From contig JALSTC010000080.1 in the NCBI GenBank assembly GCA_026983935.1, positions 1 to 5,058 of the forward strand: a stretch of 5,058 nt of DNA, in the 5' to 3' direction. The DNA is from Ardenticatenia bacterium (GTDB taxonomy: Bacteria > Chloroflexota > Anaerolineae > Aggregatilineales > Ch27). The position numbers and the translations under genes are program-made. Below the pieces are notes generated by a model. It worked only from the letters and a program-made list of their open reading frames with translations. It had not been told where the DNA came from and did not search any database. Of this stretch, positions 1-5,058 are shown one piece after another (within the stretch, counting starts at the first letter, position 1; every line of letters begins with the position of its first letter).

Positions 1-2
1 AG

Positions 3-503
3 CAGAATCGTATAAAGGCCGATGTCGTGCTCACATACATCACGCGGCGGGGCAACTGGTATCATATTTCCTGGAAGGGTGACCCGGAAAAATCCGGTGG
101 CCTGGCAATGAACATCGGCATTCATTTCTTCGATCTGCTGCTGTGGCTCTTTGGGCCTGTGGAAAAGGCCGAAGTGCATCATGTTACAGAGAAGAACATG
201 GCGGGGTTATTGGAACTGGAATGGGCACGGGTGCGCTGGTTTCTTTCCATTGATGAGCATGACCTGCCTGAACAAGCCCGCGCCAACGGAAAGTATGCCT
301 ACCGTTCGATCACGGTGGATGGTGAGGAGATCGAATTTTCTGGCGGGTTCACCGATTTGCATACCCGTGTATATGAACAGACGCTGGCCGGACGCGGATT
401 TGATATAGACACGGCGCGGCCTTCTATAGAGCTTGTTCATCAGATACGGTGCAGTGAGGTCACTCCTCATCCGCGCCACATGCACCCGATCTTGCGTGAT
501 TGA
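3..503 (+). CDS. wlbA: WlbA/WbpB-type UDP-N-acetylglucosaminuronate 3-dehydrogenase, C-terminal part (5' end cut by window edge)
   Basis: This is the C-terminal 166 residues of a Gfo/Idh/MocA-family oxidoreductase; the reading frame is open to the left edge, so the NAD-binding Rossmann half lies outside the window. The stretch coded around positions 78-140 (KGDPEKSGG, then NIGIHFFDLL) is the signature I associate with WlbA/WbpB enzymes. These oxidise C3 of UDP-2-acetamido-2-deoxy-glucuronate with NAD+ to the 3-keto sugar in the cytoplasm. The conserved active-site His of the family is coded at 123-125. The Asp found four residues before it in classic family members is Asn here, which fits my recollection of the WlbA branch. 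The ending ARPSIELVHQIR is also typical and is followed by about 17 less conserved residues. The next gene starts 10 nt downstream and codes for the partner aminotransferase, which supports the assignment. An internal ATG at 27 is not the real start. Confidence 0.88.
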   Translation, partial: QNRIKADVVLTYITRRGNWYHISWKGDPEKSGGLAMNIGIHFFDLLLWLFGPVEKAEVHHVTEKNMAGLLELEWARVRWFLSIDEHDLPEQARANGKYAYRSITVDGEEIEFSGGFTDLHTRVYEQTLAGRGFDIDTARPSIELVHQIRCSEVTPHPRHMHPILRD

Positions 504-513
504 AAGAAGCCGT

Positions 514-1626
514 ATGATGAGCCAGAATGCTATCCCCTTATTGGACCTTACGCCCGAGATCGAGATGCTGTGGGATGAACTCAACGCGGCTTTTCAATCC
601 GTGCTGCGCTCCGGCAGATTTATCATGGGGCCGCAGGTTCATGCTTTTGAAGCTCAGGTAGCCGAGTACCTGAATGTCAAACATGCTGTTGCGCTCAATT
701 CCGGCACGGACGCGCTTGTAATTGGACTGCGGGCGCTGGGCATCGGTCCCGGAGATGAGGTGATCACAACGCCTTTTTCATTTTTTGCCACGGCAGAAGC
801 GATCAGTCTCATAGGGGCAGTGCCTGTTTTTGTGGACATTGACGCACAGACTTATAACCTTGATGTCACTCTGATCGAGGAAAAAATCACGCCGCGCACA
901 CGTGCGATCGTGCCTGTGCATCTCTACGGCCATGCTGCTGACATGGCTCCTATCCTTGAGCTGGCGGAGCGCCACAACCTCAAGGTGCTGGAGGATACGG
1001 CGCAGGGTTTTGGCGGTGAATACAGGGGACTTAAGCTGGGCGCTATCGGGGACGCTGGCGCGTTCTCCTTTTTCCCTTCCAAGAATCTGGGGGCCTATGG
1101 CGACGCCGGGATGCTGGTAACGGACGATGGGAGCGTTGCCGAGATGGCCCGCAAACTGCGCACCCATGGCTCGCTGAAGAAATACCACAATGAGATACCC
1201 GGCTATAATTCGCGGATGGACACGCTCCAGGCCGCAATCTTGCAGGTCAAGCTGCCTCACATTCAGGCGTTCAACGATGGTCGCCGCCGAGTGGCTGCCG
1301 CCTACCGTGACCTGCTGCATGATGTACCGGGCCTGGTGCTCCCCGTTGAGGCTTCGTATGCCTGCCATGTTTATCACCAGTACACCGTGCGTATTACAAT
1401 TGGACGGCGCGATGCCGTGCAGCGAGGGCTGCGGGAGGCGGGCATCGCCACACAGGTTTATTACCCTGTGCCTTTGCACAGACTGCCAGTATACAGCGCG
1501 TTGAACTATCGTTTGCCTGCAGCCGAGCAGGCGGCGGAGGAAGTGCTGAGTTTGCCCATTTGGCCGCAGATGCCTGCGGAAGCCCAGGAACGTGTCGCCA
1601 GCACGTTGCGAATGCTGCTGCGTTGA
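514..1626 (+). CDS. wlbC: WlbC/WbpE-type PLP-dependent UDP-3-keto-sugar aminotransferase (DegT/DnrJ/EryC1/StrS family)
   Basis: This 370-residue protein has the usual length of DegT/DnrJ/EryC1/StrS sugar aminotransferases. Visible motifs are the N-terminal IPLLDL; SGTDAL at residues 63-68, which contacts the PLP phosphate; EDTAQ at 160-164, whose Asp161 should pair with the pyridine nitrogen; and SFFPSKNLG at 185-193, where Lys190 forms the Schiff base. Family members transfer an amino group from glutamate to a 3- or 4-keto nucleotide sugar. Next to wlbA-like and wlbB-like genes, the likely substrate is UDP-2-acetamido-3-keto-glucuronate. Without that context, other keto-sugar aminotransferases of the family (for example QdtB/FdtB types) would be possible. 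The frame is open further upstream to an ATG at 433, but that start overlaps the dehydrogenase by 71 nt and adds residues foreign to the family. The ATG at 514 (or the adjacent one at 517) gives a clean 10-nt gap, though with only a weak purine-rich ribosome site. Confidence 0.92.
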   Translation: MMSQNAIPLLDLTPEIEMLWDELNAAFQSVLRSGRFIMGPQVHAFEAQVAEYLNVKHAVALNSGTDALVIGLRALGIGPGDEVITTPFSFFATAEAISLIGAVPVFVDIDAQTYNLDVTLIEEKITPRTRAIVPVHLYGHAADMAPILELAERHNLKVLEDTAQGFGGEYRGLKLGAIGDAGAFSFFPSKNLGAYGDAGMLVTDDGSVAEMARKLRTHGSLKKYHNEIPGYNSRMDTLQAAILQVKLPHIQAFNDGRRRVAAAYRDLLHDVPGLVLPVEASYACHVYHQYTVRITIGRRDAVQRGLREAGIATQVYYPVPLHRLPVYSALNYRLPAAEQAAEEVLSLPIWPQMPAEAQERVASTLRMLLR

Positions 1627-1646
1627 ATCGCATTCTGCATGCAGGG

Positions 1647-1655
1647 AAGGAAGAG
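1647..1655 (+). promoter_or_regulatory. Ribosome binding site that sets a TTG start for the acetyltransferase
   Basis: AAGGAAGAG is a good Shine-Dalgarno match, and its AAGGA core lies 6 nt before the TTG at 1658. No ATG sits at this position in the frame. The nearest ATG upstream, at 1592, lies inside the aminotransferase gene. The site therefore favours the TTG. Confidence 0.7.
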
Positions 1656-1657
1656 AC

Positions 1658-2236
1658 TTGGGATATTTCGCTCATGAAAGCGCCTGTATAGACGACGGCG
1701 CACAGATCGGTAATGGAACGCGGATATGGCATTTCTGCCATGTGATGCCCGGCGCACAGATTGGCGAGCATTGTTCGCTGGGGCAGAACGTTTTTGTCGC
1801 AAGCAACGTGAGGATTGGCAACCACGTCAAGATTCAGAACAATGTCTCGGTGTACGAGGGCGTGGTATTGGAGGATTATGTTTTCTGCGGCCCCAGTATG
1901 GTTTTTACTAACGTCAAGACGCCGCGCTCGGCATATCCTCGGGCAGCACGCGACTATGCGGCCACGCGGGTAAAACGTGGGGCCAGCATTGGGGCAAACG
2001 CCACCGTTGTTTGTGGTGTGACGATCCACGAGTGGGCATTTGTGGCTGCCGGTGCGGTGGTGACAAAAGATGTGCCTGCCTATGCGCTGGTGGGTGGTGT
2101 GCCTGCGCGACTGTTGGGCTGGATGTGTGAATGTGGTACACCCCTGCACTTTGATGGCCAGCACACGACATGCAGCGCATGCGGCAGGCAGTACCGCCAG
2201 GTTGACGACATGACGGTCAGGCAGGTGATTTCTTGA
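1658..2236 (+). CDS. wlbB: WlbB/WbpD-type UDP-2-acetamido-3-amino-2,3-dideoxyglucuronate N-acetyltransferase with C-terminal zinc ribbon
   Basis: This 192-residue left-handed beta-helix acyltransferase has hexapeptide repeats over about residues 9-150. Examples are GAQIG at 14-18 and again at 32-36, exactly one 18-residue coil apart, and also IGNHVKI, VTIHEW and AAGAVVTKDVPAYALVGGVPA. The segment TRIWHFCHVMPGAQIGE and the inserted loop around VFTNVKTPRSAYP (82-94) are typical of WlbB/WbpD. These enzymes acetylate the 3-amino group using acetyl-CoA and form homotrimers. The C-terminus carries Cys157, Cys159, Cys172 and Cys175 in a CxC-12-CxxC arrangement, which looks like a zinc ribbon. I chose the TTG start because it follows a strong ribosome site and gives GYFAHESA, where WbpD-like proteins normally begin. 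The ATG at 1592 would overlap the aminotransferase by 35 nt and add a 22-residue non-homologous, Cys-rich leader. The gap to the aminotransferase stop is 31 nt. Confidence 0.9.
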   Translation: MGYFAHESACIDDGAQIGNGTRIWHFCHVMPGAQIGEHCSLGQNVFVASNVRIGNHVKIQNNVSVYEGVVLEDYVFCGPSMVFTNVKTPRSAYPRAARDYAATRVKRGASIGANATVVCGVTIHEWAFVAAGAVVTKDVPAYALVGGVPARLLGWMCECGTPLHFDGQHTTCSACGRQYRQVDDMTVRQVIS

Positions 2237-2262
2237 GCAGTGTGGGGTAGGGGCCAATCAGT

Positions 2263-3018
2263 ATGGGACACAGAACGGTTCAAGAAGCAGAACGCCTGCT
2301 CGAGCCTGTAGCAGCGGCATATAATACGGATGCGCGCTGGATCCGCGTGCGTACGGAAGATTACTTCGGCACACTTGACTTTTCAGGCCAGCGTGTCCTG
2401 GAAGTTGGGGCCGGGAAAGGCCTCTATGCTGCCTGTGTGGCCACCCTGGGAGCGGAGCAAGTGATAGCTCTGGAGCCGGAGCTTTCGGGGTCATCGGGTG
2501 ACGCGATTGCCACCTTCAACCAGCGGCTTGACAGGCTCAACCTCCCTGCCATTGACTTTCGTCCGCTCACCATGCAGGAATTCACGGCTCCCCCGGAGTC
2601 TTTTGACATGATTTACCTGCTGGCTGTGATCAATCATCTGGACGAACAGCATGTCCGCAGGCTGCATGTCAGTCAGGAGAGCCGGGAAATTTACCGGGCA
2701 CTGATGCAGCCCCTGTATGACTGGTTGAAACCGGGCGGTCTGCTTGTCATCTCTGACACATCGCGTACACACGCTTTTACCCCCCTCGTGAATCTGGGTA
2801 TTCTGAAAAGACATCCGTTCCAGCCGTCCATAGACTGGGATATTCACCAATCTCCCGACCTGTGGCAAACACTTCTAGAGCAGATTGGATTTGTTTCTGT
2901 TGATTTTCACTGGGCGACCAACTGGCGCTATCCCTGGATACCACGCTTACTGACCGATAATCCGCTTGTGGCTCGAGTTTATTCCTCGCTTTTCGTTCTG
3001 CACGCGATCCGTCCATGA
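2263..3018 (+). CDS. Class I SAM-dependent methyltransferase, substrate unknown
   Basis: This 251-residue protein has a Rossmann methyltransferase core. Motif I is VLEVGAGKG (residues 45-53), which binds SAM. The acidic residue Glu71 in IALEPE should bind the ribose hydroxyls. A post-II motif, SFDMIYLLAVINHL, spans 113-126, and LKPGGLLVISD spans 155-165. The NHLDE segment (124-128) resembles methyltransferases I recall from glycan gene clusters, which is only suggestive. The protein is soluble, with no signal peptide or membrane helix. It starts 26 nt after the acetyltransferase stop, behind a G-rich stretch at 2243-2253 that could serve as a ribosome site. It is therefore probably the last gene of the sugar operon and may O- or N-methylate a sugar or glycan made with the cassette. 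A small-molecule or lipid target is equally compatible with the sequence. Confidence 0.85.
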   Translation: MGHRTVQEAERLLEPVAAAYNTDARWIRVRTEDYFGTLDFSGQRVLEVGAGKGLYAACVATLGAEQVIALEPELSGSSGDAIATFNQRLDRLNLPAIDFRPLTMQEFTAPPESFDMIYLLAVINHLDEQHVRRLHVSQESREIYRALMQPLYDWLKPGGLLVISDTSRTHAFTPLVNLGILKRHPFQPSIDWDIHQSPDLWQTLLEQIGFVSVDFHWATNWRYPWIPRLLTDNPLVARVYSSLFVLHAIRP

Positions 3019-3086
3019 GCAGTTCCCTTTTTAGCTTTAGCGGCAGCAATGAGCGTTGGAATTGGGGCCGCAGTAGAAATGTTCTA

Positions 3087-3095
3087 TGCTATAAT
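3087..3095 (+). promoter_or_regulatory. Extended -10 promoter element upstream of the response regulator
   Basis: TGCTATAAT matches the extended -10 consensus TGnTATAAT at every defined position. No good -35 hexamer lies 16-18 nt upstream; the G-rich TTGGGG at 3062-3067 is 22 nt away. This fits extended -10 promoters, which depend less on a -35. Transcription would start near 3102 and give a leader of about 80 nt before the ATG at 3183. The element lies in noncoding DNA. Activity is inferred. Confidence 0.6.
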
Positions 3096-3170
3096 TACAT
3101 ATCAGCGGATTGTTCTTATTCATGCTTTATCCATGTATGTTGGGTCGTTTATCATTCATCCGGTGAAATT

Positions 3171-3178
3171 GGAGAGGG
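3171..3178 (+). promoter_or_regulatory. Ribosome binding site of the response-regulator gene
   Basis: GGAGAGGG lies just before the ATG at 3183, with the AGAGG core 5 nt away. This is a near-ideal Shine-Dalgarno site. It selects this ATG over the longer open frame that begins at 3015, inside the methyltransferase gene. Confidence 0.7.
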
Positions 3179-3182
3179 AATT

Positions 3183-3830
3183 ATGAACGGTGTGCAGGCA
3201 GTCAGCCCAAACTTGCGTAAGGTGGGACAGGTACCCGATGAGGATCGATTCGCGGAAGCAGAATCGGTCCATTCCAGGCAGCGTGGCAAAGGAAAACGGG
3301 CCCCAGCGCCTGAAGCGCAGCCTGCTGTGTCAAAAAAGCGGCCCCGCCGGACTGTCTTGATTGTGGAGGACACCACCGAATTAGCGGAAGTGATCGCGGC
3401 GACACTGGAACGGATCAATATTCGCTCCCTTCATGAAACGCATGTTGATCGAGCGCTGGCCGTTTACAGCGCCGAACACCCTGACGTTATCCTGCTTGAT
3501 ATCGGCCTGCCGGATAAGAACGGATGGAAGCTTCTGGACGCGATCAGGCAGCAGGAAGAAAAAGATCGCCCGGCAGTGGTTGTGATAACTGCGCATGGTG
3601 ATCCTGCGAATCGCTTGATGGGAAAACTGCAGGGTGTGCACAGCTACCTGATCAAGCCCTTCACACCCAATGAAGTGGAGCGCGTTGTCAATGATGCCTT
3701 CGCGGCTGGCGCGCGGAACAGTGCTGTCCCGCGCGTCACTGTGCATGAATCCGCCTTGCCCGATTTTATCCGCCGTGCCCTGGACGACAGTACGGAAAAT
3801 ACGTCAGGGGCTTCGGACGAGGCTGGATAA
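3183..3830 (+). CDS. Receiver-domain response regulator with a basic N-terminal tail and no output domain
   Basis: This is a 215-residue protein. Residues 1-55 are charged, low in hydrophobic content and rich in Lys/Arg/Pro/Ala, so probably disordered. Residues 56-175 form one CheY-like receiver domain. Glu62 and Asp63 are the acidic pair for Mg2+, Asp106 in ILLDIGLP is the phosphoacceptor, Thr136 in ITAHGD is the switch threonine, and Lys158-Pro159 in YLIKPF is the conserved lysine with its cis-proline. All receiver catalytic residues are present, so phosphorylation by a histidine kinase is expected. The roughly 40 C-terminal residues contain a short helix (LPDFIRRALDD) and a polar tail, with no DNA-binding, cyclase or kinase domain. 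It probably signals by protein contact or relays phosphate. No kinase gene is adjacent in the window. A promoter at 3087-3095 separates it from the sugar operon. Confidence 0.9.
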   Translation: MNGVQAVSPNLRKVGQVPDEDRFAEAESVHSRQRGKGKRAPAPEAQPAVSKKRPRRTVLIVEDTTELAEVIAATLERINIRSLHETHVDRALAVYSAEHPDVILLDIGLPDKNGWKLLDAIRQQEEKDRPAVVVITAHGDPANRLMGKLQGVHSYLIKPFTPNEVERVVNDAFAAGARNSAVPRVTVHESALPDFIRRALDDSTENTSGASDEAG

Positions 3831-3892
3831 GGATACTTCTTCTGCCTTTCTTTGTGATACCGGAATCTTCCGCACGGCGAATCGCGCCAATA

Positions 3893-5058
3893 GTGAATCC
3901 TGCTGACCCTGTACGCTTTTTGCGTTTCTCTGCGCTGCTGCTCGTGCTGCTTGCTGGCTGTTCTCCCGCTGGGCCTGCGCGAATTCCTGAAGCGCACCTT
4001 CCCTCAACCCCCTCCGAGGTTTTGTTTGCATTGACGATGGATGCGGCCAGCGGTTCCCCTACAGCGAACTGGCACCGTGCGTCTGCCGACGCCTATCAAC
4101 TGCAGGGGCATTCCGCCGCTGCGCTGGCACATCTTGCTGCCGCCGCTGCCGGGGCAGATGATCCCGTGTTGTGGCATCAGGTCATGGAAGGGTTTTGGTC
4201 GCGTGGGGAATGGGATGCTGCCCGGCAGGCGCTGGAGACCATCTTGCAGTTATCACCACAGGATACGGCTGCGCATTTTCGTCTTGGCGTGCTGCTTGCG
4301 CCTCTGGATATGCGCCAGGCTTACACCCATCTGGTGTCAGCAGCGACTGATCCCGTCTGGGGTACGGCAGCTCAGCGGTTGCAGGTTGCCATTGCTGAGG
4401 AACAGCAGGCGGGTGCTGCTGCTCAAAATGCACAGGTGGGCATGGTGCTGGCATCACTGGCATTCTGGCCGCAGGCGGAACAGGCTTTGGAAACAGCAGT
4501 GGCGCTGAATCCTGTATATGCTGAGGCCTGGGCGTATCTGGGACTGGTGCGTGCCCGCCAGGGATGGGACGGCGCGTCAGCGTTTGAGCGGGCATTTGCC
4601 TACGTACCGGATGACCCGTTGCTTTACTATCTGTATGGTCTGATGTGGCGGGCAGTAGGCGATGACGATCGTTCATTGAACGCCCTGCTTGAAGCGCAGC
4701 ACCTGTCTCCACAGAATCCGGCATTTGCCGCCGAACTGGGCATGGCATACCGTTTGCAGGGTGAGCTGGTTCTGGCCGAATACTGGCTGCAAGAGGCTGT
4801 GGCACTGGCTCCTGGCGAGCCGCAGTTTTTGAGGCAACTGGCGCTGTTTTATGCTGAAGAGCTGTTCAATCTGGAAGGAGATGGTTTGACAGTGCTCCGC
4901 GAGGCTGTCAGCACACTACCGGATGACGCTGCTCTGCAGGCAGCGTATGCGTGGGCGTTGTTCAACGTCCGTGAGGTTACGGCTGCGGAGGAGGCAATCA
5001 GCACTGCGCTGTCACTGGAGCCGGATAACCCCCGGGCGCTTTACTATCGCGGGCTGAT
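3893..5058 (+). CDS. TPR-repeat lipoprotein, 3' end cut by window edge
   Basis: The frame is open from before 3893 to the right edge, giving at least 388 residues. With a GTG start at 3893 the protein begins with a 22-residue signal peptide: Arg8 and Arg11, a leucine-rich core, then the lipobox LLAGC with Cys23 as the lipidation site. A Pro/Ser-rich linker follows to about residue 58. The remainder is helix-turn-helix repeats of TPR type. Clear units lie at about 94-125, 178-211, 212-245, 279-311 and 347-380, with weaker ones between. Typical features are WAYLGLVRARQG, a later Ala, and Pro at the unit ends (ALNP, LAPGEP, LEPDNP). It is expected to be membrane-anchored outside the cytoplasm and to mediate protein-protein contacts. 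The exact start is uncertain: GTG 3854 and TTG 3920 also keep the signal peptide. An ATG at 4037 would remove it. No strong ribosome site is visible for any of these. The gap to the response regulator is 62 nt. Confidence 0.82.
   Translation, partial: MNPADPVRFLRFSALLLVLLAGCSPAGPARIPEAHLPSTPSEVLFALTMDAASGSPTANWHRASADAYQLQGHSAAALAHLAAAAAGADDPVLWHQVMEGFWSRGEWDAARQALETILQLSPQDTAAHFRLGVLLAPLDMRQAYTHLVSAATDPVWGTAAQRLQVAIAEEQQAGAAAQNAQVGMVLASLAFWPQAEQALETAVALNPVYAEAWAYLGLVRARQGWDGASAFERAFAYVPDDPLLYYLYGLMWRAVGDDDRSLNALLEAQHLSPQNPAFAAELGMAYRLQGELVLAEYWLQEAVALAPGEPQFLRQLALFYAEELFNLEGDGLTVLREAVSTLPDDAALQAAYAWALFNVREVTAAEEAISTALSLEPDNPRALYYRGL

Larger units (their letters stand above)
3019..3182 (+). 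other. Intergenic region holding the promoter and leader of the response-regulator gene
   Basis: These 164 nt between the methyltransferase stop and the next start are A+T-richer than the genes on either side. They contain a strong -10 element (listed separately), a leader of about 80 nt and a ribosome site. I found no convincing terminator for the upstream operon and no plausible small gene. The reading frame of the downstream gene is open through the region, but its translation has no domain character. Confidence 0.6.

Noticed and set aside
1394..2257. Long open frame on the - strand (287 codons)
   Set aside because: It lies opposite the end of the aminotransferase and the whole acetyltransferase, both strongly supported. 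The antisense product is Cys/His/Arg-rich with no recognisable fold.
2320..2325. Second TATAAT-like sequence inside the start of the methyltransferase gene
   Set aside because: It falls in codons for the conserved N-terminal part of the protein, with no -35 and no gene start shortly downstream.
3040..3071. Possible terminator hairpin after the methyltransferase (GCGGC and GCCGC arms)
   Set aside because: Only 5 base pairs with a loop of over 20 nt and no T-run after it; too weak to call.
3155..3167. Small dyad TTCATCCGGTGAA just before the ribosome site
   Set aside because: Imperfect, with a G-T pair and a one-base centre. It could be an operator half-site by chance and has no second copy nearby.
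3831..3892. Promoter or terminator between the response regulator and the lipoprotein
   Set aside because: No hairpin with a T-run and no convincing -10/-35 pair could be found in these 62 nt.
4041..4508. Open frame on the + strand (155 codons)
   Set aside because: It is an out-of-frame shadow of the TPR lipoprotein. Its Arg/Trp/Cys-rich composition has no repeat or domain pattern.
4182..4805. Long open frame on the - strand (207 codons)
   Set aside because: It lies antisense to the TPR lipoprotein frame, which has clear repeats and a signal peptide. The antisense product is Pro/Arg/Gln-rich with no domain, as expected from the complement of Leu/Ala/Gly-rich coding DNA.

Overview
The window (roughly 55% G+C by eye) is ordinary bacterial protein-coding DNA. 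Six genes, all on the + strand, cover nearly all of it. No RNA gene, CRISPR array, insertion sequence or integrase is visible. The organism cannot be fixed from the sequence. The use of GTG/TTG starts, purine-rich Shine-Dalgarno sites, a lipoprotein signal and surface-sugar genes fits a free-living bacterium. My guess is an environmental lineage such as Chloroflexota (Anaerolineae-like), held with low confidence.

Left block (1-3018): a tightly spaced, apparently operonic surface-sugar cassette. It holds the C-terminal half of a WlbA/WbpB-type UDP-sugar-uronate 3-dehydrogenase (cut by the left edge), a WlbC/WbpE-type PLP aminotransferase, a WlbB/WbpD-type left-handed beta-helix N-acetyltransferase and a class I SAM-dependent methyltransferase. 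Intergenic gaps are 10, 31 and 26 nt. From family knowledge, the first three act in series: oxidation of UDP-GlcNAcA at C3, transamination, then acetylation. The product is UDP-2,3-diacetamido-2,3-dideoxy-glucuronic acid, a precursor of O-antigen or other surface glycans. The UDP-GlcNAc 6-dehydrogenase and a possible 2-epimerase are not in the window. The methyltransferase may decorate the same glycan, but its substrate is unknown.

Middle (3019-3182): a 164-nt intergenic stretch, A+T-richer than its surroundings. It carries a perfect extended -10 promoter element (TGCTATAAT) and marks a new transcription unit.

Right block (3183-5058): a response-regulator receiver-domain protein with a basic, low-complexity N-terminal tail and no output domain. 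After a 62-nt gap comes a lipoprotein made almost entirely of TPR-like helical repeats. It has no ATG before its signal peptide, probably starts at a GTG, and runs off the right edge.

Nothing here amounts to a clearly new system. The points most worth a second look are the intact zinc-ribbon tail on the acetyltransferase, the receiver-only regulator beside a TPR lipoprotein, and the methyltransferase attached to the diacetamido-uronate cassette.
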